Below, one piece after another: positions 24,920 through 37,892 of a stretch of 64,000 bases of DNA. The notes under the pieces were generated by a model. That model worked only from the letters and a program-made list of their open reading frames with translations, searched no databases and was not told where the DNA came from. Position 1 is the stretch's first letter, and every line of letters begins with the position of its first letter. The position numbers were made by a program, and so were the translations under genes. Location: assembly GCA_028023455.1 (NCBI GenBank), contig JAQFVV010012394.1, positions 24,811,053-24,875,052 on the forward strand. Direction: 5' to 3'. Source of the stretch: Epiperipatus broadwayi. Its lineage: Eukaryota; Onychophora; Udeonychophora; Euonychophora; Peripatidae.

Positions 24920-25789
24920 TATATGAGAGAGAGAGAGAAGCAGTGCCATCTCTGAATCTGTGAATGTATTATGTAGCAACATAGATTTTATTGATTATGT
25001 ATATATTATCAAGTTGATAATCTATATTTTTTTTAAAAAAGAATATCCTAGAGACGATAGGGATTAAGCATGTACATATAGTAAACCATTGTCATATTAA
25101 TCTTTTATAATAACTAAATAACATACTTATCAAATAAACTGTTAATTTTTTTTAAACTAATTTTTTACATTTCTTACCTGTTAAATATTTAAGAGTATGT
25201 GATAACAATCAGCATTTAAGCTATCAACAAAATCCAACCTGTAGTCAAGGCAACCTCTTTTATTAGCAATAATGGTGGTACCACCTTTATCTATGATCTG
25301 ATATGTTTATATAGACAACTAAAGATTGCAACTTGACCAAAGAGTGTGAGTTTAATTATGCAAAGAAGTTTAAACACACTTCATTAATCAGGCAAATATA
25401 ATCTGTTCTGAAATCAGACTAATTAGTCAATTTAAGAGTATTGATGCTCTTTGTGTGTGTATAGATGAGTCAGATGATTGCAGTATATGTATTTACACAA
25501 CAAATTCTAGAGTTAAATCATTTTATAAATTTGTTGGATACTTTTTGAGTGTGTATAGATAAGATAAAGGATTATATGTGCTTGCACATATAATTTTGAA
25601 ATTAATCATTCTGTAATTTTTATCAGTTTTGTTATGAACAAAAGAAGAAACATTGATAGAAGTGGGGAGTTGAACAAGATATAGCTTTCAAGAAAGTAAA
25701 AGCTTACTAAACAATGAGTATTGCCAATTCCTCAACAAGCTTTGTGATAAATGCTTAGCAAGAGCAAGCATTTAAAATATCTCCGTCAG

Positions 25790-25995
25790 GACTCCCCCCA
25801 AACCTCTGACCATGGTTTCATGCTCTGGAACTCCTCAGAGAGGTGCTAGGGTAGGTTCAGACACTAGATCTGAAAACACTAACCCAAAGCCAAGCATTTA
25901 ACTAAAGGTTATCTATTGAATGGAAAATCTGAAATTTTCAGACGCTTACATGTCTTCAAATCTAGCTATCCAACTCAAATAGCTACATGGGGCTT
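25790..25995. repeat. Nested repeat C half-copy inside Gypsy RNase H region
   Basis: The stretch splits the Gypsy pol between the RT connection and RNase H. It shares CAGACACTAGATCT, a CTCCTCAGAGAGG/CTCAGTGAGGAG-type block and the TCAAATCTAGC...ATAGCTACATGGG block with the foldback at 47960-48240. Only one arm is present here. Confidence 0.55.
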
Positions 25996-26886
25996 ACTAA
26001 CTCTAAATTGACTACTGGTACAGTGTCATAGCAACCATGAAGTAGTATTTATAACTGACACATCAGAGAATGCTGTTGGTACTATGATTCCTTCTAAAGT
26101 TTATGGAGAGAGATGCCATATTGCATTGTATCCAGAACAATTAACAGCCACTGAGAAAAAATGTAACCAGATTGATAAAGAAGTTGTAGCAATTCACATT
26201 CAAAATCTAGACAAACCAAATGTTTAATGGGAATATTGGGAAATTTTAGAATGGGTTCCAGACCATGAAAATCAATGAATGTTAAGATGGATAAACATCC
26301 TAGCTTTCTATGACTTTGAATTAATATTTGTTGGGAAATCAAATTACTTATGCTGAAGCTTTATAGAAAATATTGAATATGTGAATATGACTATGAATAA
26401 CTAAAATATATTGAAGTATAGTCATGTCTAAATGAATTAAGGATGATTCCAGATACCAGCTAGTCAAGTGATGGGTTCAAGGTGGATGACCTAGAATCCG
26501 ACCAATCTATGTGGTCCAATCCATCTGGGACACCCACAAGAATCTGTCTAAATGTAATGGACTTATATTAGATGACAAATCATGCATTATTCTGACTAAG
26601 GGGAGGAAATTTTATGCTGGATCTACTACACAAGGGATATCCTGAATTAGTTAGAACCAAGTAGTTAGGCTAGATCTTATGTATGATGACTAATATGAGA
26701 TGTAGAGTAAGTCATAAAGAGATGCAAAGTGTGGCAATCAATAGTAAGACTACCCATGAAAGAGTTAGAACCTTAGCCACAACCTACCAAGCCTTAGCAG
26801 AGGATGCATATAGATCATGCCAGACCACTCCATACATATATTTCTAGTTGTCAAATTCAAATTCCAAATGGATAGAATAATATCAA

Positions 26887-26958
26887 GTGGTGAATATTGC
26901 AAATATAGAGATCATAGTAAAAGTGGTGAATATTGCAAATATAGAGATCATAGTAAAA
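26887..26958 (+). repeat. Exact 36-bp tandem duplication in integrase
   Basis: Two identical 36-base units (26887-26922 and 26923-26958), each starting GTGGTGAATATTGCAAATAT, lie head to tail. As 36 is a multiple of three, the frame is kept and the 12 residues VVNIANIEIIVK appear twice in the integrase between the first and second catalytic Asp. Confidence 0.9.
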
Positions 26959-28139
26959 GTTCTAACTGAACTATTTGCTGCTTGTAGATATCCTGAATTA
27001 ATCATTTCTGATAATGGCATAGGATCTACATCTTTGCAATCAAAAGATTTTTTTGCTAATAAGGGGTTGTGATATATTGTATCATCACCATATTACCTGA
27101 ATCTAGTGGATAAGCTGAAAAAGCCATAAAACAATTGAAGCTTACATTGAATGAGATGAAATACACAGACATTCATGAAATGCTGACAACTGCTATATTC
27201 TATCAGTATTTCATATCAAGTACAATCACTAAAACAACACCAGTGGATATATTGAAAAAACAACAATTTAGAATTCACATCTCTATAATAACCCTAAATA
27301 AAAATGAGAAGAGAAGAGACAAAAACAATATCCAAGTTTATTCTAGGAGAATCTGTTTGGATATGTGATACATTAAGATAGAAATGGCAAACAAGGATTA
27401 TATCAAAATTGTTATCAAAACAATTATGTGCAATATAATTGGTCAATGGTAAAGAATTAAAAGACAAGTTGACCCTATTAGAAATCATTTAAATGATTCA
27501 TTTCATAAAATAAATGAAAAGCATATTCTTCTGCATCTATTGTGTCCAGTTTTATGAAGGAAAATAAAGATGAAATGAAGTTGATGGTGACTAATCTGAA
27601 ATTCAAGCAAAAGAGACACCTAGAACTGAATTAAATGAAGATTCTTCCAGATCAAATCCTTTGGATGATCTGCAAAATCAAGCAGTGACTTCTGCATTGA
27701 GAATGGGTGGCCTTGTAAACAAGTAAGAAAGCAGACATGGCCAGATAAATTAAGACTATATATGCAACTAAACTAGGCACTATTTTGTAAAGTAAGGGGA
27801 TGTTTTCCAGATCTGACTAAATTTGTATATTTATTTGTAAAGTTGTTAAAATCTTTATGCTTCGTGCTTGTGTGTTTATCGGACAGAAATAAAATAAATT
27901 ACATTCTAGAAAATTAAATTATGCCAATATTCAGATTAATAAAAGCGTACTAATTTGAAAAGTATGGAAATTTGAACTAATTGTGCAAATTTAATGAAGC
28001 TAACATAAGTGCTAAAAATAGCTCTACATATATGTAGATATAGCAGACATTACCATGAAGTACAGTATTTGGTTAGTAACATGTGTGGTAATGTGAAGAG
28101 CAGTGTGTGCAAAGAATAGTGCAGTGGAGTGTACAATTT

Positions 28140-30990
28140 AATATCATCATCATCCATTATCAGTCCACTGCAGGATGAAGATCTCTTCAAGTTCAATCCA
28201 TTCTCTTCAATCTCTAGCGTCTCTTCTCCATATGCCCCCTACACACTTTCTTATTTTATCTATCTATCTCGCATATGGTCTATTTCTGGGTCTTTTACAA
28301 TATATTGGAATCCATTTTAATATTTCAATTGTCTATCTATTGTTATGTTTTCTATAAATATGTTCAGCTCAACTCTACTTGTCTTTTAATCCTTTCAATG
28401 ATGTCAGTAACACCTGTTTGTTCTCTTACCCATGTATTGCATTTTTGATCTCTTCTAGTTACTCCTAACATGTATCTGTCCATACTTCTTTGAGTAGTCT
28501 GAGTGTCCAAGTCTCAGATCCATAAGTAAGAACTGGTAAAATACATTTATTGAAAGCTTCCTTTTCAAGCCAATAGGCTTATTTGCTTTTAATATTAAGT
28601 TATTTCTACCAAAAGTACTCCAACCAAGTTTAATTCTATGATAAATTTCATCCATTAGGTTTCCATCTGTAGTAATAATCTGACCAAGGTATTTGTAGTT
28701 GTTAACTTCTTCAACTCATCCTTATCAATTTTTATTTTCATCTTTTAAAAAAATCCATTGAACATTACTTTAGTCTTTTTAAAGTTTACCTTCAGTCGTA
28801 CTTTCTTAATTTCATCTCATAACTCTTGCAACATTTCATGAATCTCTGAAGAATTATTTGCAAAAAATAACTACACCATCTGCAAAATCTAAGTGACTTG
28901 AATAATCTTGATTTACTTTTATTCCTTTAGCTTCCCATTTTAATCCACAAAATGCTTCTTGCAGCACCACTGTAAAAAGTTTTGGAGATATGGAGTGACC
29001 CTATCTTATACCCTTCTTAATCTTAATCTTTCTAGTATCATTATGTAATCTAATTGTTGCTGTTGCATTTTTATAAATATTTTTCAGAATATGATAATAT
29101 TCTGGGTCTATACCTTGATCATTCAATGCTTTAGTCACCCAAAAAATGCTTATAGAATCAAATGCCTGTAATCTATAAATCCAAAGCAAAATGGCAACTC
29201 ATACTTATTGGTCCTTTTTATAATTTCTCTCAATACTTGGATATGATTCACTGTACTTAAATCACCACTTTTAAATCCAGCTTGTTTTTTTAATTGGTTG
29301 AAATACAAAGTTTTCTCTGCATGAATTGTATTTATCTTGGTAAAAAAATTGATAGATCTGTAATTTGTAATATCTTCTTTATTACCTTTTTTAAATATTA
29401 ATATTAATACTACATTCTTTCAATCACCTGGTACATCTTTATTATATTGACATAACTTTGTCAAAACTTTTTCTAATTCTTAATTGATTATAATTCCATC
29501 ATTCTCTGGAGCTTTTTCTTCTTTATAAATTTAATTGGATGTTTCACTTCTTCATTTAAAATTCAGAAAATATAATAGTTGTTGGAGGTACTTATTCTTT
29601 ATTACTATATAATTCTTGATAGAACTCTTCTACAATTTTATAATGTCATTTTTCTTTTTAGTAATAGTTCTATCTTTTTTTCTAATTGCAGATATAAGTT
29701 TCCTACCAACACCAAAATATTGTTTTACACTCTTAAGATTTTGTATTTTGTTCTCTAGTTTTCCTTGCTAGTTCACAATTATACTTTCTTATATCCTTAT
29801 CAACTCATTCATCATTTTACAAAATTTGAGATATTCAATTCTTCTTAATGCATCATTTTTACATACTTTCATATTCCTTTTTTTCTTTATAAATTCTCTC
29901 ATCTCAATAGAAATTTTATTGGTCAATTGCTGCTTTTCTCTAGACCAGTTATCTTTGTTGCAGTTTTTAAAAGTATATCAAGTTATTCTTCTATTAATTT
30001 CATTCAAATCTGAATCATGTTCAAAATCTACTAATACTTGAAATCGATTTGTAAGTTCTAATTTAAATTCATTAAAGACTGTCTGAAGATTATGAATATC
30101 AACTGCAAGTACTGTTTTTCTTAATAATTTTTGTCTCTCTAGTTTTGCATTAACGCATATCTTACATTTTACTATTTGATGATCACTTTCTTTGTTGAAT
30201 TTATTCAGAATATTACAATCTTGAAATGTGTATTTTCTGTTAGTCAAAATATAATCCAATTCTGGTGTACCTTCATTTAGATGCTTCCATGTCCATTTTT
30301 TTTTAACATTTTTCTCAAAAAAAGAATTCATAATATAAAGTCTTTCTTTTTCTACAAACTCCATGTGTTTGTATCCTTTCATTTCTATCACCATAACCAA
30401 ACTTACAGCATTTTCATCTTTCAATTGTTTACCAATTCTAGCATTAAAGTGTTCCATAACCATTGTAAAATGTTGTTTGGTCTGATCAAAAGCTTTTTAT
30501 ATGTCCATATAAAAATCCTCTACTACTTCATCACTATGAGAACTTGTTGGGGTGTAAACTTGAATTATCTGTCTTTGGTATGTGCTATTAAGTTGAATAA
30601 CTAATCTTGTTTCTCTGTCAATTATATCATCAATCTCCACAACGTTTTTCTTCCACTTTTTATTTATAATGAATCCTACTCCATTTGTGTTTCCAATATT
30701 TGTGCCTTTGTAATGGAGTACATGTCCACTTTTTAAATCAATTGTTTCTTCACCTTTTCTTCTAACTTCACAAAGTCCAATAATGTCCCATTTAATATAA
30801 GATAGTTCTTCTTCCAATTCTTGCAATCTTCCTTCACTTGAAAATGATCTGAAAGTGTAAGCCTAAATAAAAAGTGATCAACAAATGGCAGCCTGGGTCT
30901 GCAATCAGGGGATTCTTAGCGCCCTTCGCCTTCAGCTACCATTTGCTGCCTTGGATGTTGACTTTATAGCCTCCTGGGAATAAGGGCCAT
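28140..30990 (-). pseudogene. RTE-type LINE, near full length, inactivated
   Basis: Read on the - strand from about 30850, the element begins with an AP-type endonuclease: IKWDIIGLCEVRRKGEE (catalytic Glu region), a QVYTPTSSHSD block, EHFNARIG (the usual D before FNA is replaced by H) and SDHQIVKC. It continues into reverse transcriptase with QLKKQAGFKSGDLSTVNHIQ (about 29230-29300) and ALNDQGIDPEY (about 29110). The catalytic box near 28865-28898 reads FADG in place of FADD. In-frame stops occur, for example after FYMDI near 30496. Upstream, 30850-30990 looks like its GC-richer 5' leader. The 3' end (28140-28450) matches the truncated copies at 23494, 41488 and 55645. No intact protein is possible. 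The clade is assigned by resemblance to RTE proteins of invertebrates. Confidence 0.85.
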
Positions 30991-31752
30991 GATTTATTTT
31001 TGTCTGTCATGATTTTAAATATCTATTAGAAAAAAAAATGTTTTCATTCACACACACATTTGTTCTGCCTTATTAGGCAATTGAGAAGAAAGACCATGGT
31101 GTTTCTTGATCTTAAACTCGGAGGTAAAAAGCCAATAAACTCACCATGCTGGCTAATATGTGTTGGTGATCAGCCCATCCATGTTCATTTACTATATGAA
31201 TAATTACATAGTAATAACAGCTGTAATGACAAGAATGTATGAAGTGGACATTAGGAATATGCTCTGCTTGGTTACTTTAAGACCTCCAAAATTTCAGTTA
31301 ACAGAAAATTCTTTTCTTCAGCCACAATTTAATATAGCAATGAGAAAATGCAATAAGATTCTCTAATAATTTCATCTACATATATGTTTGTTGTAAAATA
31401 ATTGACAAGAAACCTAGTTGAATTACTTGAGATATATTTCTTATTAATATTTTATATAGGGAGTAAATTAATTCTAGTTGTTAAGTTTATTTTTTGACTC
31501 ATGCAATTTATTCCATAATTAAATTAATGATGCTTATTCCGGTTAATGTCAATATTGTTCCTGTACATAGGAATACCATAATTTCCTTTATTTTTAAAAA
31601 AAAAAAAATCTCCATCTTCTATTTTAATATACCTTATCATTTAATCCTCTACTGCAATAACTCTAACACTCGCATGCATATTTTTGTATATGTAATTTTT
31701 TAGATTTGAAATAACTTTTCACGTAATAATTTTTCAACATTTACTTTTTTAG

Positions 31753-32041
31753 GGCCATTTACAAGTCAGTCACGTGACAGGTCGTTTAGAACCTGTGTAT
31801 TCTACTTGGAGACGGAATCTTTTTCGGTACTTTGTCAGCTTCCCTGTTATTCTAGTATGCCTTGGTGTTGTGTTTGGATCTATGCTAGCTATTTTTGAAT
31901 TGCAAGAATGGTGGAATAAAAAAGTCCTTCACCACAATTATCCTCATTTTGTCATTCATTTACCCAAGATTCTTTTAGCTGTCGTTATCAACGTTTTAGA
32001 TGATATTTACAAAAAAATTGCTTTTTGGTTAAATGATAAAG
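31753..32041 (+). CDS. ANO8: ANO8-like anoctamin, exon covering helices 3 and 4
   Basis: The exon follows TTTTTTAG and ends in one extra base before GTAAGA (phase 1). It encodes 96 residues starting GHLQVSHVTGRLEPVYSTWR, the loop before helix 3, where human ANO8 has RRISPVT and YYPPWKR. Helix 3 is FVSFPVILVCLGVVFGSML, followed by the FELQEWW turn. Helix 4 is FVIHLPKILLAVVINVLDDI, ending in YKKIAFWLNDK, which equals the ANO8 YKKLAIWLND signature. The split last codon becomes Glu when joined to 46635. This is the longest and most diagnostic exon of the window. Confidence 0.95.
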
Positions 32042-33159
32042 GTAAGAAGCTAGTCTTACTAATCAACATTAAAATTAATGTTCTTTGTTTGCATTATTAT
32101 TAGCTTTTTAAAAGTTTATTACAGTTTTGTTTATTTTTGAGAACGTTCTACAAACTAGAAAAAGAAATAATTTTATTTATTTATTTGATATGTCCAGAAA
32201 TCACGTGATCACCACTAAAGTTTTTACGAAACTATTGTCACATTTTTCATTCGTAGTAGTCACAGTAATTTAATAATACATTTATGTTCATATGTTAAAT
32301 TCTTAATCTGAAGTTAAGACTAATGACGAAACGAAGAGTTTTATATCAAGCGATAATATTTAATGATTATTTGTGACTATTAGTCATTGGACATGTGCTT
32401 TGTTTTAATACTTCATAGAAGTTTATCATAGTTGCTATATCCAGGAGTGATCCTCAACCACTAACTGAATAACGCATCTATAATATATTAAAATGAGCAC
32501 TCAATTCTGAGAATAAACTTACCAAATAGAGTTTATTAATTCTAAATATATATCAGAGTACAACTTAAACATTACAACTAGCTAGCTGCTTATTCTAACA
32601 TTAAAGACTTTTTGCATATAAAGTTTGCAAATTCTTTACAATCTCTGCACTGCTCCAGTCACATTCTATAATGACTACTCCTAGATTTTTTTTTTTTTCT
32701 GTCTGATAAGTTCCAACTTTTATTGTAGTTTATATGATCAATCTAATTAATTTAGTTTTACATAATTTGCAAATTAGAATACATTTGTATGTTTGGCATA
32801 CGTCAATTTTCTAGAATATCACTTTATTGAGGTTTTTATTAACTTCTTGTCTGACAAATGTATACATACACAAGCATGTAAACATTATTTACAATATTTT
32901 ACAAATATATATCAATTAATAGATGTAAATTTAATTGTTTAATAGCCTGAAATGTCGATGAAATTTTACGTTTACTGACTGTTAGTTTACGTACAGCTCG
33001 CGGGTGGGGAGGGGGGGGTCAATGTTTCCGCATTATTTCAAATATATACATCAAAGTTCGTCATTACAATAGTATTACTGAAATAATATCAGTTTGACAT
33101 TATTATTACCATAATTGTTCTAATTTTATTAATTAAATTCATATTTGCTCCAGGTGTAC

Positions 33160-33300
33160 AGTGGTAGAGGATGGAGTCAGGTTCACGGCTTCATTTTGTC
33201 GAATTTTTGAGCAAATAACCATTCGATTATTTATACTTTGCATGGTTTAGTCCCAGCGGTAGGTGGCAGACCCGGGAACTCAAGATTCGTAGATCGTAAC
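33160..33300 (+). repeat. Degenerate tRNA-like SINE family 2 units
   Basis: Two partial units adjoin. The first has CAGTGGTAGAGGATGGAGTC and ends AGCAAATAACCATTCGATTA. The second has CATGGTTTAGTCCCAGCGGT, then GGTGGCAGACCCGGGAACTC. Order and tail match the array at 35400-35926, but divergence is high. Confidence 0.45.
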
Positions 33301-33370
33301 CCACCCAACTGACGTTTCTGATGCTGAAACTTTTTATATATTTCTGAACTATTCTATTTATTTTTTTTTC

Positions 33371-33475
33371 TATATGTCATAGCATCTGCCGGGAGGCAAA
33401 CGCGCAACAACCGTCTGCAATCAATTGCTTGCTTGCAAGGCAGTTGCGCTGACCTCTCGGCTAACAACTCTTGAC
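33371..33475 (-). repeat. tRNA-related SINE family 1, minus-strand copy
   Basis: On the - strand it reads GTCAAGAGTTGTTAGCCGAG, AGGTCAGCGCAACTGCCTTG, then GTTTGCCTCCCGGCAGATGC and TATG. This gives a tRNA-like A-box region (GCCGAGAGGTCAG) and a B-box-like GTTTGCCTCC about 65 bases later. The extra AAGCAAGCAATTGATT block between them shows that it is not a working tRNA gene. Confidence 0.65.
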
Positions 33476-35399
33476 ACTATTCTATTTTTATTTTAACAAT
33501 TATAAGAAAATGCAAATATTTTATTGACTTAATTTGTAACATCAAAAGTATTTCTATTTTGATAACTTAATTTCAGATATCGAGTGAAATCTAATCAAAA
33601 CAAGCATTTAAACAATGTTATTAGTAATATTTCACACGTTTATTTTCTTTAAAAATTTAATTCTGTAATATTTTAATGCTAATCTGTTTATCATTTCTTT
33701 TCCCGACTAGGATATTGGGAAGAGGGCGGTATATAATTAATTTAATATATTTAAAAACAATTTTCACCGTAAATGTTGAATGCATAGAAAATTTTAAACT
33801 TTTCATATACAAACAACTTGTTAGTAATAACACACAAATAGACAACACATGTTAGTAATTACACAACTTTTAAAATTTTCTCTACATTCAACATTTAATG
33901 ATTGATGATATAAGTAGTCCAACATATATCTAATATACAATCATCACAAATCTTCAATAGTTTTCACCATATTTGACTATCTTTTCTATATATTCTCTCC
34001 ATTTATAATATACTATATTTTTTTAAAAAACCATTTCTTATTATTCATACACTTCAAACATTGTTACAGACACTGGAAAAAATTAAATCCATATGGTGTA
34101 TTTTAACTGAATTGGTCGCCCAATTTATTAACCTCTTCTAAAGGGCTTTTACCATATTTTTTTTTTATTTATCTAATGAATACTACCTCAATTGGCTTTA
34201 CAAGTTTGTATTTTTCATATGCGCTCATAAACAAATTGTCATAGCTTAATAAATACACAAACAATCATCTTTTATCAGGTCAAAAATTATTATAATTTTC
34301 AACCTTATGTAGATTTTAATTTTATTAAAGATTCAATATACTTTTTATTAATATATACATGGTCTTTTTTTTTATTTGACATTTAAATCCCTTCTCTGAT
34401 ATGCAAGATTTTATAACTACAATGTATCATTTTCATAGTTCAAACGTAGAGTTTCCATGATTGAAAAAAATGCAAATGGCCCCTAAGATGCATTTTGATT
34501 GAACTGCTCTCTTCATTTAGAAAAGTTTTCATATACTGTAGCCCTGCATGATTTAGTGCAGTGGTTAACTCTCTCACATGATGACAGTTTTCTTTGTTTT
34601 CACTTTAGTATTCAACCATTATTATATATGAGAATATAATAAACTTAACTTCGTTTGATAGATATATTTGTCTAGAAATTATAAATTTTAAAGAATCATA
34701 TTTGAATTTCACAATTATTTTAAATAGTAAATTTTAAACAAAGCAAAGCACTGTTTTGGCTGTTGGAAGGAGGAGATTGATTTCAGAAAATGAATGAAAT
34801 CTTTTTTACATTTAAAATGTGAACGAATAAATACCAACCTCTTGTAAATCCATAAAATTATGCTTTAAAAGTTTAAAGTTTTTTATGATATCACTATACA
34901 TTCTTACAGCTTTAAATGATATGTTGCTAAACAACTCATAACTGCCACCTCTGTAATTTCCATTGTTAACATTATGCAGAAAAATATAACCATTTATTTT
35001 TAAAAATAAAACATTTCCATGCAAAATAAATATGTAATAATATATATTCTTGATTTATAATAATTATTACACAATTATTATGCAAAAATAATTGCAAATT
35101 TTAATAAACATTCCAAAAAATCCAAGTTTTTAGTTATCCAAAATATTTTCTCGGAGTACTATAAAGTTCGAGATTTACAAAAAAACAATAAAAATCCATC
35201 AATGTGGAGTTTAACAAGCTTTGATTTTGCCATATTTTCAAATATCCTGACATCTTTAGAAATTTTTGGAAATTAAAATATTAAAATAAAATATGTGTGG
35301 ATTTTAACAGCTAGAAAAATAATTACCGAAATTTCTCAATAGATGATTGTACTTGCAATGTGAGAGATTATCATTTGACTAAGATGAATGATTAAATGT

Positions 35400-35926
35400 C
35401 AAATGCTGTAATATACAGTTCTCAGATCCATTCCAGAGCTGATGCTCAAACTTCTTATGAACTCAAGCAATAAAACCATTTGATTATTATGGTTTAGAAT
35501 ATCAGATTCTGAGGTATAATATCTTTGGATCGATTCTAGTTCTGGCACCTGAATTTCTTAGGAATTAAAGCAATAAAACCATTTCATTATTATAGTTTAG
35601 TTGTAGTGGTATGATGTCATATTCTGAAGTATAAGATTCTTGGATTGATTCCAGTTCTGGAACTTCTGGCATTTGAACTTATAAACTCCTAAGCAATAAA
35701 ACCATTTGATTATTATGGTTTAGTGTAATGATAGGATGTCAAATTCTGAAGTGTAATATTTTTTCATTGATTCCAGTTCTAGCACTTAAACTTCTTATGA
35801 ACTTCTGAGCAATAAAACCATTTGAGTACTAAATGTCAGACTCTGAAGTGTAAGTTCCTTGGATCGATTCTAGTTCTCTACCTTCGTATGAATTCCCAAA
35901 CAATAAAGCCATTCAATTGTTATTTT
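35400..35926 (+). repeat. Tandem array of tRNA-like SINE family 2 units
   Basis: About five diverged units of 95-125 bases sit head to tail (starts near 35400, 35488, 35593, 35719 and 35826). A typical unit has TATGGTTTAGTGTAATGATA (A-box-like), a GTCAGACTCTGAAGTGTAAG block, TTGGATCGATTCCAGTTC (B-box-like GGATCGATTCC), CTTCTTATGAACTCC, then GCAATAAAACCATTTGATTA. The paired promoter boxes suggest a tRNA-derived SINE. Tandem arrangement is unusual for SINEs. Single or double units occur at 61311-61660, 33160 and 40332-40390. Confidence 0.7.
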
Positions 35927-37892
35927 ATTGCCCACTTTTTATGCATAAAGGGAATTGAAACTTTCCAATAAGATAATACAAAAGCATGCAATTGTGGATA
36001 ATAAAAAGATATGGATTTATTAAGTACCCCATCTGACATCTGTTGATTACTAAATCTTTCACTAGATGGCATAAAAGTAGAATAGAAGAATTTTTTAATG
36101 AACATTTTCTTGGACTGTGATATCATAATGGTTTTACACATAATTTATTGTTGTAGTAGTGGTGAAATATGTGATTATTTCATTACATCCTTTCTGTTGT
36201 TATTTTTTCCGCTTATGCTGACAAATTTTTCTTCATTTTTGTTTTGCTTTTAAGAACTATTTTAAGATTTAATTTTTTTTTTGCTTTTATTCCTCCCCCC
36301 CCCCCCTTCTGCCTTTGTTTTTTTTTTTTTTTTAGATTTTCCCCCTGATTTACCCATGGGTGTGTTTACATAAGTTTTACTTCTGCAGTGAATAATAAGT
36401 ACATTATTTTAATTTTTTAGCCTTCACACTTTGAATTTTTTTTTTTTTAATATTTTAGATAAAATATTTTTTATTGCTTCTTATTATCAATTTCACTTTC
36501 AGCTGATTCTAATTCAATAAAAGTTATACTCTGCACACCATTGTGTTTTGTTTTCTGGTCAGAGCCTTTCATAATGTGTTTAAAATCCAATGCAGTTCTT
36601 CTTTTCCCATTTTCTATTAACAACTTTCATTTTATCTGGATCTTTTAATTTTTAATCAGTTTTTAAATGTATATTTTAATTTTTTTCTTCAGTTTTAAAT
36701 ATATCTCAATAATTTAACTTCTTTTAATACTATTTTTAACAATCCGTAATGTCAATTTTTATATTCTTATTTCATTTACTCTGGTTTTTGTCTCTTTATC
36801 TATGTAGCATTTTGGATCTCAATTTTCACCCACTTCTCAATATCCAGTCAAGTTGAAACTTTGCATATATACATATATTCCCAAGTACAATACATTTATT
36901 TAGAACTTGCAAACAATTTTAGCAAAAAAAATTGCGAAAAATTAAAATTTTTATTTTTATATGGAATTCAGTTTCTTTATGATACTATCTGACAATGTTA
37001 AATTATATCTAAACTTTTTTCATTTCTTATTTCTGTAATTACATAAAACTAAAAAATAGAAAATAAAAATTTAAAGAAATGGTTTTATTTATATAACTGC
37101 ATTAAATAATAATAATAATGAATCACTAGAAAGTGAAATATTTTTCGCCACTTTCAAAGTATTCTTGGTATATGTGACCAAAAACAAAAGCATGGGGTGA
37201 AGTAAATTAAGTTAAAAATATTAAATTATAATTCTTGGTTGGATATGAAGCCTATAAAATTTGGTGCAAAATATTACTAAGACTATATTTATAAAGATGA
37301 GCATTTCAGGTTTTTATTTTTGGTCGCATTTATTTTTTAATGCATTTGTGTTAGTAAATATTTTTAAAAAAAATTTTTATTCCTTTGATTTTATTATTTA
37401 CAAACTAATAAACTTCATGTAATTATGTAATCAGTTATAATTAATAGTTTTTATTAAATAATATGTAACGAGATTGAAAAAGTATAGGATGACAATTATC
37501 AGCATTATAGCATTGCCGCTAAATATTATATTAAGTTTAAGAATACTATTGTCATAAGTTAAACAATATAAATAAATTAAATGAATAAGTATAGAAAGAA
37601 TATATATATATATCCCAAGCTATGACTACTTTTCTTTTTTGATAAAGATGGTTCTGAATAGTTGTTTAATTTGTAAAATGTTTATCATTATTAAGTCTAG
37701 AGAAGCTAGTAATCATGTCCATTTTAGATTAAAAAAATGAAATAAATAATTGAAATTGTTCTCACATTAGCTTTGAAGAATGTCTAAATTAAATAATGAT
37801 TGATTATTTTCATTATTGGAATGTCAAAATGAAAATGGAGGTTAGGTCTTGTTTCAAAAATAGTGGTATCTAATTAAAGCAAAGAAGAAGAT

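Larger units (their letters stand above)
25640..27800 (+). pseudogene. Decayed Ty3/Gypsy retrotransposon (RT-RNase H-integrase)
   Basis: Pieces appear in the canonical pol order on the + strand. Near 25655-25740 is a degraded RT connection segment (QDIAFKKVKAY). RNase H follows at about 26040-26210, with TDTSENAVGTMI and LTATEKKCNQIDKEVVAI. The integrase start near 26805 reads IHIDHA, the first catalytic Asp context. Near 26960-27010 are VLTELFAACRYPELIISDNG, holding the second Asp, then a frame break, then a segment near 27120-27250 with EKAIKQLKLTLNEMKY. Stops and frameshifts are frequent, gag and protease were not seen, and LTRs could not be delimited. The likely pol end is near 27720. A 36-bp duplication and a nested repeat interrupt it. 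Confidence 0.8.
16985..31752 (+). other. ANO8 intron (14.8 kb) rich in dead retroelements
   Basis: Donor GTAAGA, acceptor TTTTTTAG, phase 0. It contains the foldbacks, Penelope, Ty3/Gypsy and LINE remnants listed below. Stretches 17000-18240, 18510-19390, 19590-22740 and 31000-31740 are AT-rich with nothing recognised. A G run of about 10 bases occurs near 20707. Confidence 0.8.

Noticed and set aside
26094-26342. 82-codon - strand open frame
   Set aside because: It is the antisense of the Ty3/Gypsy RNase H region, whose + strand reading has clear family motifs.
35400-35926. CRISPR-like array of repeats and spacers
   Set aside because: Units are diverged along their whole length with no short identical repeat and no unique spacers; the genome is eukaryotic.
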